A stretch of DNA of 31,080 nucleotides from CAZUTK01 sp964623265 (GCA_964623265.1 CAZUTK010000033.1:1-31080), one strand, 5' to 3'; shown: positions 7,986-16,670, counted from the first letter of the stretch. The notes: generated from the sequence alone by a model not told the origin. Numbers and translations are program-made.

Positions 7986-8741
7986 TTAAGCGGCGACTTC
8001 CTGCAGCACGCGGGCTTTCAGCGAGCGAATGGCGGCGGAATGGATCTGGCAGACGCGGGATTCTGATAGATCGAGGACTGAACCGATCTCTTTCAGGGTC
8101 AGCTCTTCGTAGTAGTACAAGACCATCACCCGTCGCATCTGTTCGGGCAGTTCTTGCAGCCATTCGAAAATCTGCCGGCGCAGCTCTTCTCTCTCGATTT
8201 TCGCCAGTGGTTCTTCGACGTCGTCGTCCGGGATGACGTCGTGGTAGCTGCTTTCTCCGTCGGTTCCGGCGGGTTCGCCGTCGAGGGAGACGATTTGCAA
8301 CGAACCGACTTCCTCGAGCATTTCCCGGTATTCATCGAGGGAGAGGCCCATTTCGGCGGCGACTTCTTCGTCATTCGGGATCCCGCCGGTGCGGGATTCA
8401 CAGGACGCGAAGGCGCGTTCCAGAGCCCTGTTCTTGCTGCGCAGAGACCGCGGCAGCCAGTCGAACTCGCGCAAGCCGTCCAGCATGGCTCCTCGAATTC
8501 GATTGGCGGCGTAGCTTTCGAAACGGATGCCGCGATTCGGATCGAAACCCTCCACAGATTGGATCAGCCCCTTCACGCCCGCGGCTTCCAGATCCGCAAG
8601 CTGGACGGAATTCGGCAGCGTCTGCTTCAATCGCCCGGCAGCCCACTTGACCAGAGGCAGATAGACCAGCACGAGCTTTTCACGCAGAGCCAGGTCTCTG
8701 GATTTGCAGTAGTCCCGCCAAAGTCTCTGTTGTTCTTCCAT
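7986..8741 (-). CDS. fliA: RNA polymerase sigma factor FliA (sigma-28)
   Basis: 251 aa, full length for FliA/WhiG. Region 2 (VYLPLVKWAAGRLK ... DLEAAGVKGLIQSVEGFDPNRGIRFESYAANRIRGAMLDGLRE) and the following DWLPRSLR are diagnostic of flagellar sigma-28. Region 3 (about 115-165) and region 4 with its helix-turn-helix (LTLKEIGSVLDLSESRVCQIH) follow. FliA directs transcription of late flagellar, motor and chemotaxis genes once the hook is complete and FlgM is exported; no flgM is visible here. The gene sits after flhF/flhG and a small membrane protein gene, the usual position in Firmicutes-like clusters. No clear Shine-Dalgarno precedes the ATG. Confidence 0.95.
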   Translation of the reverse strand: MEEQQRLWRDYCKSRDLALREKLVLVYLPLVKWAAGRLKQTLPNSVQLADLEAAGVKGLIQSVEGFDPNRGIRFESYAANRIRGAMLDGLREFDWLPRSLRSKNRALERAFASCESRTGGIPNDEEVAAEMGLSLDEYREMLEEVGSLQIVSLDGEPAGTDGESSYHDVIPDDDVEEPLAKIEREELRRQIFEWLQELPEQMRRVMVLYYYEELTLKEIGSVLDLSESRVCQIHSAAIRSLKARVLQEVAA

Positions 8742-8809
8742 CGTGCGAAAGGATCAGAATCGTCTGAAACGCATCTCAGTCGGCATCTATGAAACAAGAC
8801 AGCAGGGGT

Positions 8810-9184
8810 TCAAACCTCCGCCGTCTCTTTTTCCGGCTTGCGAGCGGGGGCTTTTTCGTGCTGATCCGTCTTTTGTCCGGAGTCCTTTTTCTCTTTTTTC
8901 GCATCCGCAGCAGCAGTCTGTTTCTGCGTCTGTTTTTTCGCTTCTTCCTCAGCTTCCTTCTGGATTCTTTCGAGAAGCTCGCGCCGCGCGCGTTCTTCGG
9001 ATGCCGCCAGGTAGTGGCTCAGGATGACGCGATAGCCTAAAACCAGCAGAGACATACCGAGATACACCAGAACCGAACGGAACAGCGCCGAGCTCAGCTC
9101 CACCTCCAACCAGAGGGAAACCGCCAGCGTCGTCAGCGCCGCCAGAGCGGCGAAGGAAGGTCCTTTGCGCGTTTTTTCAGTCAT
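8810..9184 (-). CDS. Small two-helix membrane protein with charged coiled-coil tail, unknown function
   Basis: 124 aa. Two hydrophobic helices at about 10-30 and 35-57 form a hairpin, followed by a highly charged Lys/Glu/Gln-rich tail (ASEERARRELLERIQKEAEE onward) predicted to be coiled coil then disordered. Both ends would be cytoplasmic. I do not recognise a family. The start is one base past the flhG stop, and 68 bp separate the gene from fliA. Its location between the polar-number ATPase FlhG and FliA is suggestive of a flagellum-placement or membrane-tethering role, but that is guesswork. Low-complexity composition makes the reading frame less certain by homology, though its tight spacing supports it. 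Confidence 0.65.
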   Translation of the reverse strand: MTEKTRKGPSFAALAALTTLAVSLWLEVELSSALFRSVLVYLGMSLLVLGYRVILSHYLAASEERARRELLERIQKEAEEEAKKQTQKQTAAADAKKEKKDSGQKTDQHEKAPARKPEKETAEV

Positions 9185-9185
9185 A

Positions 9186-10079
9186 TCAACTCTCCAGCAA
9201 TCCGCTGGGGGCGGATTTGAATAGATTGCTGAACAGAGATCCGCCGGCGGCGGATCTGGTCACGGGCAGCTTCAGGAGTTTTCTGGCGATCATCATCAGA
9301 TTCAAGGCAGCCTGGCAGCGGGGGAAAGCCGTCATAAACGGAGTTTGCGCCGCCACGGCGCGGGCGATGTGCGCATCCATCGGCAGAAAGCCGAGCGGTT
9401 CGATCGTCACCGTCAGATAATTTTCCACGACCAGGCGGATGTTGCGCGCCACCTCTTCGGCTTCCTGGCGGGAACGCACCATATTCACCAGGAGGTAGAG
9501 CTTCACGGCGGGATTGCGGGAGGAGATCATCTTGATCGCCGCGTAGGCGTCGGTGATCGCCGTGGGTTCCGGTGTGGTGATGATGATCGCTTCGTCCGAT
9601 CCGCTGGCGTATTCCAGCACTCCGTCGGAAATGCCCGCTCCGGTGTCCAGGATGATCACGTCGTGGCGTTTTTCCAGATCCGCCAAGCCGTTGAAGAGGC
9701 GTTCCCGAACCACCTTTTCCAGCCCCATGATTTCGATGCTGCCCGATCCCGCCGGCAGTATCCGGAGTCCTTCCGGTCCGTCTAGGAGAATGTCGGGGAT
9801 GAAGGCATCCCGCAGCACGGCGTCCAGCAGGGTCTTTTTGGGATGAATCCCCAACAGGATATCAATGTTCGCCAGGTTGACGTCCGCATCCACGAGGAGA
9901 GCGCTTTTGCGCAATTTTCCGAAGCAGATGCCCAGGTTCAGGCTGACGTTGGATTTTCCCACGCCGCCTTTGCCGGATGTAACCGCGATGCGACGGGCGC
10001 CGCGGTCGGGGGATTTCAAATTGAATCGGTTGGTTTCCTGCGCTCGGCGGCGCAGTTTGGATGCTTGGTCGTGTATCAT
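9186..10079 (-). CDS. flhG: Flagellum number regulator FlhG (MinD-like ATPase)
   Basis: 297 aa. The deviant Walker A motif GKGGVGKS is at 36-43 with the MinD/ParA signature Lys, followed by LLVDADVNLANIDILLG. The N-terminus contains DQASKLR (residues 4-10), matching the conserved DQAxxLR motif through which FlhG binds and stimulates FlhF GTPase. FlhG is a membrane-cycling ATPase that limits flagellar number and handles C-ring proteins such as FliM/FliY. The start codon shares a base with the flhF stop (TAATG), the classic coupled pair. Near its 3' end a perfect 9-bp palindrome (9237-9257) is embedded in the coding sequence. Confidence 0.95.
   Translation of the reverse strand: MIHDQASKLRRRAQETNRFNLKSPDRGARRIAVTSGKGGVGKSNVSLNLGICFGKLRKSALLVDADVNLANIDILLGIHPKKTLLDAVLRDAFIPDILLDGPEGLRILPAGSGSIEIMGLEKVVRERLFNGLADLEKRHDVIILDTGAGISDGVLEYASGSDEAIIITTPEPTAITDAYAAIKMISSRNPAVKLYLLVNMVRSRQEAEEVARNIRLVVENYLTVTIEPLGFLPMDAHIARAVAAQTPFMTAFPRCQAALNLMMIARKLLKLPVTRSAAGGSLFSNLFKSAPSGLLES
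9237..9257. repeat. Perfect inverted repeat in the 3' end of flhG
   Basis: AGATCCGCC (9237-9245), a 3-nt GGC loop and GGCGGATCT (9249-9257) form a perfect 9-bp hairpin inside the flhG coding sequence, about 50 bp before its stop. It would form in mRNA just ahead of the small membrane protein gene. It may affect transcript stability or downstream initiation, or may be chance in GC-rich DNA. Confidence 0.5.
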
Positions 10080-11401
10080 TAGTCCGCGCTTCCGCTTCCG
10101 GGTTTCGACTCCCGCCAGAATGAGTTGATGTTCGACAGAAATTCGCTTTTGAAGAAGGATCTCTCGCTCACCAAGCGCGCCAGTCCGCCCCGGGCATACG
10201 AAGGGGAAACGATGTCGTCCGGGACGTTTTGCCCGAACGTCAGGAGCGAAATCGGCAGTTTGTGGTAATAGCAGACGTTCAGGATCATGCCGAAGCTGGT
10301 CGTTTCGTCCAATTTTGTGAACAGTAGGCGCGTCGGGTGGATGCGCTGGAACTTGTGGATCACATCCATCTGGTCGTCCAAGCGGGTGCAGATGGATAAG
10401 GTCAGGTGGATCTCGTCCGGTTTGGCATATTCCATAAAAGCCGTCAGATCGTTCAATTGACTCTGGTCGTTCTGACTCCTGCCGGCGGTATCAATCAAAA
10501 TGACGTCTCGATCCTTGAAGTGGTCTAGAGCTCGGCGCATATCTGCGGGTCTGTAAACGGCTTCCATAGGGATATTGGCGATGGCGGCGAAGGTCTTCAA
10601 TTGCTCGACCGCCGCGATGCGGTAGGTGTCCGCCGAGATCAACGCTACTCTTTTTTTGCCGAAGATTTCCGGGTGGGTCGCCATTTTCGCCAGGGTGGTC
10701 GTTTTGCCTACGCCGGTCGGTCCCACCAGGGCGATGATGCGGGGATAGCCGCAGCGGAATCCGCCGTCGTTGGATTTTGCGATAAGTTCCTTCGGCAACT
10801 TTGATCCATTGGTTCCGTTGGAGGTGCCGGTCCACTTCACGTATTCGGTGATTCGATCGTGAAGGCGGCGGCGCAAGGCATTTCGATCTTCGAACTCATC
10901 CCCTTTTGTTTCCAGCAGGATGCCCTGCGTCAGCTCCGCGGCGATGCGCTCTTCGACACCGTTTTCCAGCAGACTGCGGTGCAGCTCTTCCAATTGCAGG
11001 GGCAGGGCGGGGAGCTGATTGTACTTCAGATGATCCGTAATTTGCTTTACGGTCTCTTTTAATCCGCGGATGTCTTCCGAGATCAATGCGAATTCCGCGG
11101 CGGCGGGCTTTTCCCGGAAAGCGGATTTGTTTTCATTTTTTTCAAGGGGGGGTGGTTCGGGCGGCAGCTGTATCGCCTTGCTCTTAGGAGCTTTACCTGT
11201 TTTTTGCAGGCGATGATATCCGCCCAGCTCGGCATCCGGCGTCGCCGCCACTACTTCGATCGCTTCTCCCGCCAGGAAGCTGAACGGACCCCCGCGCGGC
11301 ACTTTTCGTGAGTCGAGAATCACGGCATCCTCCCCCAACTCTCGTTTCACTTTCAGGATGCATTCGCTCATCGTCGCGCCGACGTATTTCTTAATCTTCA
11401 T
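10079..11401 (-). CDS. flhF: Flagellar biosynthesis GTPase FlhF
   Basis: 440 aa, SRP-type GTPase. The N-terminus (MKIKKYVGATMSECILKVKREL) is the characteristic FlhF B-domain start. A basic/Pro linker leads into an N domain (about 125-215) and the G domain with P-loop G227-T234 (GPTGVGKT), the SADTYRIAAVEQL signature, DTAGRSQ and the TKLDE specificity motif. FlhF marks the pole for new flagella and recruits early basal-body components; its GTPase is activated by FlhG, the overlapping next gene. Presence of the pair suggests a polar or otherwise spatially controlled flagellum. About 129 bp separate it from flhA; that gap shows no clear promoter. Confidence 0.95.
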   Translation of the reverse strand: MKIKKYVGATMSECILKVKRELGEDAVILDSRKVPRGGPFSFLAGEAIEVVAATPDAELGGYHRLQKTGKAPKSKAIQLPPEPPPLEKNENKSAFREKPAAAEFALISEDIRGLKETVKQITDHLKYNQLPALPLQLEELHRSLLENGVEERIAAELTQGILLETKGDEFEDRNALRRRLHDRITEYVKWTGTSNGTNGSKLPKELIAKSNDGGFRCGYPRIIALVGPTGVGKTTTLAKMATHPEIFGKKRVALISADTYRIAAVEQLKTFAAIANIPMEAVYRPADMRRALDHFKDRDVILIDTAGRSQNDQSQLNDLTAFMEYAKPDEIHLTLSICTRLDDQMDVIHKFQRIHPTRLLFTKLDETTSFGMILNVCYYHKLPISLLTFGQNVPDDIVSPSYARGGLARLVSERSFFKSEFLSNINSFWRESKPGSGSAD

Positions 11402-11530
11402 ATGCTCTTCTTCGCAGCTACAACCCTTTTGTTTTCAGCGAGCCGCCTCCAGGATTTTTTCGTGCAGGGAAAAATATCGAGCCAAAGCCACTTTTCCTCG
11501 CGATGATGTCGTCACCGAATGCAGTCATCG

Positions 11531-13729
11531 TCAATTTTGATCCAGCGTCACCATCCCCACGGATTCCACTTCCGCGTTCACCAGCAATTCGCCGTAAGAT
11601 ACTACATTCAACTGCGGCAAGATGGGTTCCACCAGATGGCGCAGCGCCGAACGCACCGTGGGCGAGCAGACCACCAGGGGGATCCGCCCGTTCGCCTGCA
11701 TTTCGGAGACGCCTTTCTGCAGTTGTTGATAGAGTTTATTCAAGACTCCGGGAGCCAGGTTGAGCATTCCGCTTCGGGAACCCTGCGTCCGGTTCACCTC
11801 TTCTGTGATCATTCTCTCCAGACTCGGATCAAGCGTCAAGGCATAGATTTTACCTTCGTCGTCCTGATATTTGTGAGTGATCGTCGCCGCCAGGCTGTAG
11901 CGCACGTATTCCGTCAGCAGGTCGGGGTCTTTGGTCAGGTTGGAATAGTCCGCCAGTGTTTCGAGGATGGTTCCGAGGTCGCGGACCGGGATCCCTTCCC
12001 GCAGCAGCTTCTGGAGGACTTTGTGGACGCCGCCGTAGGTCAGACCGTTCGGGATCAGCTCTTCCACCAGAGTCGCGTTTCCCTTCTTGAAGTTTTCGAT
12101 CAGCGCCTTGGTGTCTTCGCGCGACAGAATTTTATGGGCGTTTCCCTTCAAAGTTTCCACGAGGTGAGTCGCCAGCACCGCCGCCGGTTCGACGACGGTA
12201 TAGCCCAGCTCTTCGGCTCGGGCGCGGTCTTCCGCCGGCACCCAGACCGCCGGCAAGCCGTAGGTCGGTTCCCGGGTCGCCACCCAGCCGCGCGGCAGAG
12301 GCAATGCCGCCGGTTTCCCCTGGCGATCCGTCGGCTTGCGCACGCCGCCCGCATCCAGGGCGAGGACGCAGCCCATCTGCAATTCGCCGGAAGCGGCTTC
12401 GTTTCCGCGGATCTTGATGCGGTATTCCTGCGGTTTCAGTTGGATGTTGTCGCGGATTCGGATGGGGGGGATGATGATCCCCAGCGAGAGCGCCTGTTGT
12501 TTGCGGATCAAGCGGATGCGGTTCAAGAGATCGCCGTCGTGCTCGTTATCCACCAGCGGGATCAAACCGTAGCCGATCTCCAGTTCCAGCGTGTCCACGG
12601 TCAGGTAGTCTTCCAACCGCTCGCCCTCTTTTTTGCTCTTCGCGCCGCTCGGAGAAGCCTCCTGAACCCCTTTCCGGCGGCGGCTCTCTTTCTTTCCGCC
12701 GCGGGTGGACACCTGCCAGCCGAGATACCCGCTGACGCCGGCCAGAGCGAGGAACGGCGCGGTAGGCAAGCCGGGCATCAAGCCGAAGAAGCCCAGCACC
12801 CCCGACGCGAGATACAGCGCGCGCGGCTCCTGCATAAGTTGCCAAGTAACTTCCACGCCCAGATTTTCTTCGGACGCCGCTCGTGAGACCAGAATTCCCG
12901 CCGAAGTGGAGACGATCAGCGCGGGGATCTGCGCGACCAGTCCGTCCCCTACGGTCAGGATCGTGTATGTTGAAAGCGCCTCTTCCGGCTTCATTCCCAG
13001 TTGCAGCACGCCGATGATCAATCCGCCCACGATGTTGATGGCGGTAATCAACAAGCCCGCCAGCGCATCGCCTCTGACGAATTTAGATGCGCCGTCCATA
13101 GCGCCGTAAAAATCCGCCTCCCTGGCGATCTTCTCGCGGCGGTATTTCGCCTCTTCTTCGTCAATCAAGCCGTTGTTCAGGTCGGCGTCGATCGCCATCT
13201 GTTTGCCCGGCATCGCATCCAAAGTGAACCTCGCCGCGACTTCCGCGATTCTGCCGGATCCTTTGGTGATCACCACGAAGTTGATCAGGACGAGGATCAG
13301 AAAGATGACGACTCCCACGACATAGTTGCCGCTGACTACGAAGCTGCCGAAGGCTTGGATCACGCTCCCCGCGTACGCCTGCCCGAGGATCAGGCGCGTG
13401 GAAGCCACGTTCAGCGCCAGGCGGAACAGTGTGACTACCAGCAGCAAGCCCGGGAAGACCGAAAAAGCCAGCGGTTCCTCCGTGTACATCGCCACCATCA
13501 GGATGACCACCGCCAGAGCGATGTCCAGCGCCAGGAGCAGATCCAGCAGGAACGTGGGGATCGGGATCACCATCAGGACGAGGATGCCGATCACGCCGAT
13601 TCCCACCACCAGATCCGCTCGGCGCGTGATGCGGTTCAGAAACGACGCGGAACCTGCAGGAACTCCCGAAACGGGGGTTGCCCGCCGCGATGAATGACCG
13701 GAAATCTGCTTCGTCTGCTTCATATTCAT
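11531..13729 (-). CDS. flhA: Flagellar export gate protein FlhA
   Basis: 732 aa. A multi-spanning N-terminal region starts near residue 33 (LVVGIGVIGILVLMVIPIPTFLLDLL) with the FHIPEP-family features LFRLALNVASTRLIL and the conserved cytoplasmic loop rich in basic residues (KYRREKIAREADFYGAMDGASKFVRGDA). The large cytoplasmic domain (about 340-732) forms the nonameric ring that docks export substrates and chaperones. It includes DLLNRIRLIRKQQALSLGIIIPP and ends with PILPQLNVVSYGEL. The ATG at 13729 precedes another ATG at 13723; no strong Shine-Dalgarno is visible. A 191-bp gap with an inverted repeat separates it from flhB, larger than most gaps here. Confidence 0.97.
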   Translation of the reverse strand: MNMKQTKQISGHSSRRATPVSGVPAGSASFLNRITRRADLVVGIGVIGILVLMVIPIPTFLLDLLLALDIALAVVILMVAMYTEEPLAFSVFPGLLLVVTLFRLALNVASTRLILGQAYAGSVIQAFGSFVVSGNYVVGVVIFLILVLINFVVITKGSGRIAEVAARFTLDAMPGKQMAIDADLNNGLIDEEEAKYRREKIAREADFYGAMDGASKFVRGDALAGLLITAINIVGGLIIGVLQLGMKPEEALSTYTILTVGDGLVAQIPALIVSTSAGILVSRAASEENLGVEVTWQLMQEPRALYLASGVLGFFGLMPGLPTAPFLALAGVSGYLGWQVSTRGGKKESRRRKGVQEASPSGAKSKKEGERLEDYLTVDTLELEIGYGLIPLVDNEHDGDLLNRIRLIRKQQALSLGIIIPPIRIRDNIQLKPQEYRIKIRGNEAASGELQMGCVLALDAGGVRKPTDRQGKPAALPLPRGWVATREPTYGLPAVWVPAEDRARAEELGYTVVEPAAVLATHLVETLKGNAHKILSREDTKALIENFKKGNATLVEELIPNGLTYGGVHKVLQKLLREGIPVRDLGTILETLADYSNLTKDPDLLTEYVRYSLAATITHKYQDDEGKIYALTLDPSLERMITEEVNRTQGSRSGMLNLAPGVLNKLYQQLQKGVSEMQANGRIPLVVCSPTVRSALRHLVEPILPQLNVVSYGELLVNAEVESVGMVTLDQN

Positions 13730-13920
13730 TGTCTGCTTCGCGGTGGTCCGAACCGCGCGGCGAATGACTGCACTGAATCGAGGCGCATATCGCCGCCGAC
13801 CGCCGCGGAGGGATCACTTCGATATGATGCAAGGATCGTGCCCTTAATGATGAACCGCTCAGCCTGTTTTAAGCGCCGATTGCTTCGGTGCAGCGGTTCA
13901 TTCGTGCGGGGAAAGGGCGA
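13730..13920. promoter_or_regulatory. flhB-flhA intergenic region with inverted repeat
   Basis: A 191-bp gap within the otherwise compact operon. It holds a perfect 10-bp inverted repeat, ATGAACCGCT (13850-13859) and AGCGGTTCAT (13892-13901), spaced by 32 nt that could themselves fold (CCGA...TCGG). No T tract follows in the direction of transcription, so it is not an obvious rho-independent terminator. The stretch CGCCGCCGACCGCCGCG at 13791-13807 also occurs at 24565-24581. The region might be an mRNA processing or regulator-binding site, or hold an internal promoter I cannot define. Confidence 0.4.
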
Positions 13921-14997
13921 TCACGCCACCTTCTCCCCCCGCAGGCGATAGACATAGGCGAGAATTTCCGCGACAGCCTGGTAGAAATTGCCCGGAATCT
14001 CCTGTCCCACATCCACGCTCTTGTAAAGCGCTTGAGCCAGCGGTTTATTTTCCACGATGGGGATTTGATATTCGAGGGCGATATTTCGAATGCGCTGCGC
14101 CAGCAGCCGCTTCCCTTTCGCCAGCACGGTCGGAGCCGCCATCGTCTGCGCGTCATACTGCAGGGCGACGGCGATCTCCGTGGGGTTGGTGATGATGACG
14201 TCCGCTTTGTGGACGTTTTTCATCATTCTGCGCAGCGCTGTTTTCAATTGGATGGAGCGGATTTTCGATTTGACGTGAGGGTCGCCTTCCGCTTGCTTGT
14301 GTTCCTCTTTCACCTCCTGTTTCGTCATTTTCATTTGCTGGAGATGCTCCCAGCGCTGGTAGATGAAATCAACGATTGCCAGCAGAATGAGAATGATAAC
14401 AGTACGATAACCGAGCTTCGCGGCGCCTGCGCAGAGCCAGTGGAAGATATCCCAGACGGTTTGATCCATCAGGGGGATCATTTGGTCTGACAGTCCGGCG
14501 ATGGTCACGTAGCCCACCCAGCCGACGATGGCGATTTTCAGAATTCCTTTGATGAGTTCGGCGAGGGATCGCTTGGAGGCAAGACGCTTGATGCCCTGCA
14601 ACGGATTCAGGTTGGAGAGCTTGGGCTTCAGGGTTTCGGCGGTCATGATCCAACCCGACTGCAATAGGTTGCTGACGACGCCGATGATCAGGATGGGTAT
14701 GAAAATCGGCGCCAGGATCGCCGCCATCAGTTGAGCACCGCTCCAGAAGTACCCCTGCAGGGTTTCGGGCGTCAGCTGGATCTGGCTGGACTGCCGGAAG
14801 AGGAAGCGATCCGCGGCGATCATTCGGGAGAGCATCGTCCCGCCCCAGACGGTCAGGACGACCCAGCCGGTCAGCAAGATGAGGGCGGAGTTCACATCCT
14901 GCGACTTGGCGACCTGACCTTTCTTGTGCGACTCCTTGCGGCGCTTGGCGGTCGGTTGTTCTGTTTTCTCCTGAAAGGTTTCCTTCGATTCCGCCAT
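13921..14997 (-). CDS. flhB: Flagellar export specificity switch protein FlhB
   Basis: 358 aa. A basic N-terminus (EKTEQPTAKRRKESHKKGQVAKSQDVNSA) is typical of FlhB/YscU. Four transmembrane helices span about 35-215, followed by a cytoplasmic linker and the FlhBc domain. The autocleavage motif is N271-P272-T273-E274 instead of the usual NPTH, and continues IAVALQYD. Family members cleave between Asn and Pro to switch export from rod/hook to filament substrates; the Asn and Pro are intact but the His is replaced by Glu. The domain continues normally to LAYVYRL. It lies 30 bp downstream of fliR. Confidence 0.96.
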   Translation of the reverse strand: MAESKETFQEKTEQPTAKRRKESHKKGQVAKSQDVNSALILLTGWVVLTVWGGTMLSRMIAADRFLFRQSSQIQLTPETLQGYFWSGAQLMAAILAPIFIPILIIGVVSNLLQSGWIMTAETLKPKLSNLNPLQGIKRLASKRSLAELIKGILKIAIVGWVGYVTIAGLSDQMIPLMDQTVWDIFHWLCAGAAKLGYRTVIILILLAIVDFIYQRWEHLQQMKMTKQEVKEEHKQAEGDPHVKSKIRSIQLKTALRRMMKNVHKADVIITNPTEIAVALQYDAQTMAAPTVLAKGKRLLAQRIRNIALEYQIPIVENKPLAQALYKSVDVGQEIPGNFYQAVAEILAYVYRLRGEKVA

Positions 14998-15027
14998 TGT
15001 TAAGAACCGGCTGCGTAATTAAAGAGC

Positions 15028-15813
15028 CTATCGCCCCAACAAAGCGATGAACTGAGCCCACTGGATTTCGAAAGTCTGCCAGATCTTCTGAAGGACGTAG
15101 CTGAGCATCGGAAAAGCAAGCGCCAGTCCGATGAGCCCCACTCCGATTTTCAGCGGGAAGCCGACGATGAAGATATTCATCTGCGGTACGGTGCGGGCGA
15201 CGATGCCCAGAGCCACTTCGGAGAGGAAAAGAGCTGCCATCACGGGAGCGGCGATTTTCACGGCTGCTGCGAATAGGTCGCCGGAAAGACGGATCGTGAG
15301 TTCGGCGAGTCCGGAGGGAAAGTGCGCTCCCCCCAGCGGAATAGAATGGAAAGTCTGAGCCAGCCCGTTGATCAAGAAATGGTGTCCGTTGAAGGTGAGG
15401 AAGATCAGAATGGCAAACAGGTATTGCAGTTGCGCGATGATGGAGACCTGCTCCTCGGTCTGCGGATCAATGACGCTGACGATGCCGAACCCCATCTGCA
15501 GACCGAGGTACTGGCCGGCGAGTTCTACGCCGTAAAAGATGAAACCGGTCACCAAACCGATCAGCAGTCCTGCGGCGATTTCCGGCGATGCAATGGCGGC
15601 GAAGGCGAAGACGCCGACAGGCTGATGATTCAGGACGGCGGGATATGGGATGCCGGGCAGAAGGAGATAGGCGAGGAAAGCCGATAAGCCGACTTTCACC
15701 GTCAGCGGGACTCCGCGATAACCGAAGAACGGCATTACGGCCAACGCGGTGACGATTCGAGTGAAGACGAGCGCGAGGAGGAGAAACTGTTCCAGCAAAG
15801 GCTCGAGATTCAT
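15028..15813 (-). CDS. fliR: Flagellar export gate protein FliR
   Basis: 261 aa, normal FliR length, six predicted membrane helices. The family features include the N-terminal FTRIVTALAVMPFFGYRGVP, the GEQV-like EEQVSIIAQLQYLFAILIFL, and LFLSEVALGIVARTVPQMNIFIVGFPLKI. FliR joins FliP and FliQ in the helical export gate. In this cluster it is separated from fliQ by a two-gene signalling insert, and its ATG overlaps the stop of the REC-PAS gene (ATGA at 15810-15813). Its translation is therefore probably coupled to that regulator. Confidence 0.96.
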   Translation of the reverse strand: MNLEPLLEQFLLLALVFTRIVTALAVMPFFGYRGVPLTVKVGLSAFLAYLLLPGIPYPAVLNHQPVGVFAFAAIASPEIAAGLLIGLVTGFIFYGVELAGQYLGLQMGFGIVSVIDPQTEEQVSIIAQLQYLFAILIFLTFNGHHFLINGLAQTFHSIPLGGAHFPSGLAELTIRLSGDLFAAAVKIAAPVMAALFLSEVALGIVARTVPQMNIFIVGFPLKIGVGLIGLALAFPMLSYVLQKIWQTFEIQWAQFIALLGR

Positions 15814-16670
15814 GCCGGGGACTCAGCGCAAGCGAGGAGAGGATCCGCTTTTGTAAAGGGCGGGGGTGTCGCTTCCTGAAAGATGATGATTCCCCCGCGG
15901 ATGGTGTCATCAAGATTCAGACGAATGAGATTGATTTCAAATGGTTGTTGATCCACCGTGAGAGCCCAATGTTGCGAGTCCGCTTCGGCATCCAGCAAGT
16001 TGATGCAGGAAGCGGCGAGATCGGCGGGAAGGACTTCGGCGAGTTTTCGTCCGATTCCGGGTTTGAAGTAGACCCGCGCCTGCTGGTTCATAATCACCAC
16101 TTCCCCTTCGTCGTCGTAGCCGATGACGCCGATGGGGATATGTTCGAGAATTTCTTGGGATACCGAGAGAACTTTATTGCGGTATTGAATCTCCTGGGTG
16201 CGCTCTTCGACTTTCCGTTCCAGCTCGCGGTTAAACTCTTCCAGCTGGCGGTTCTTCTCTTTCAGCTCTTTTTCGAGGCTGAGGTTTTGCAGCATAAGGG
16301 CTCGCTGTTCCAGCGCCAGCCGGACGGTGGTACGCAGGTCTTCGTCGTTCCAGGGTTTGAAGATGAATTTGTAGATGTTGCCTTCGTTGATCGCTTGGGT
16401 CAAGGCGTGGATGTCGGCGAATCCCGACAGGATGATGCGGATGGCGTCGGGCTGCACCAGACGGGCGTTGCAGAAGAAATCAATGCCGGTCATACCGGGC
16501 ATGCGGTAATCCGCGATGATGAGATCCACCGTCTGGGCTTTGAGGATGTCGAGACCTTCCGCCGCGGAAGACGCCGTATGCAGCTCGTAGTCTTTGTCGA
16601 AGAACAAACGGGTCAGAGCGCGCAGGATGTTCGGTTCGTCATCAACCAGCAGGATGTGCGGGGGGTTCAT
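15810..16670 (-). CDS. REC-PAS response regulator without DNA-binding output
   Basis: 286 aa. The receiver domain covers 1-120 with acidic pocket D10/D11, phospho-acceptor D54 (IIADYRMPGMTG), the S of ILSGFAD, and K of FKPW. A long coiled coil (about 120-175; LEKELKEKNRQLEEFNRELERKVEERTQEI) connects to a PAS-like domain (about 180-265; ILEHIPIGVIGYDDEGEVVIMNQQA). There is no helix-turn-helix, GGDEF, HD or kinase domain, so output is presumably protein-protein. It overlaps the hybrid kinase gene upstream (ATGA) and fliR downstream (ATGA), so all three appear translationally coupled. It is a plausible phosphorylation target of that kinase. Confidence 0.88.
   Translation of the reverse strand: MNPPHILLVDDEPNILRALTRLFFDKDYELHTASSAAEGLDILKAQTVDLIIADYRMPGMTGIDFFCNARLVQPDAIRIILSGFADIHALTQAINEGNIYKFIFKPWNDEDLRTTVRLALEQRALMLQNLSLEKELKEKNRQLEEFNRELERKVEERTQEIQYRNKVLSVSQEILEHIPIGVIGYDDEGEVVIMNQQARVYFKPGIGRKLAEVLPADLAASCINLLDAEADSQHWALTVDQQPFEINLIRLNLDDTIRGGIIIFQEATPPPFTKADPLLACAESPA

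Noticed and set aside
11519..12886. Long plus-strand open frame antisense to flhA, and similar antisense frames along the cluster (e.g. 5671-6840, 2903-3820)
   Set aside because: They mirror strongly conserved minus-strand genes; low-complexity, His/Arg-rich translations without domain features are shadows of codon bias.
13850..13901. Rho-independent terminator before flhA
   Set aside because: The stem is long-looped and no T tract follows on the transcribed strand; the operon evidently continues.
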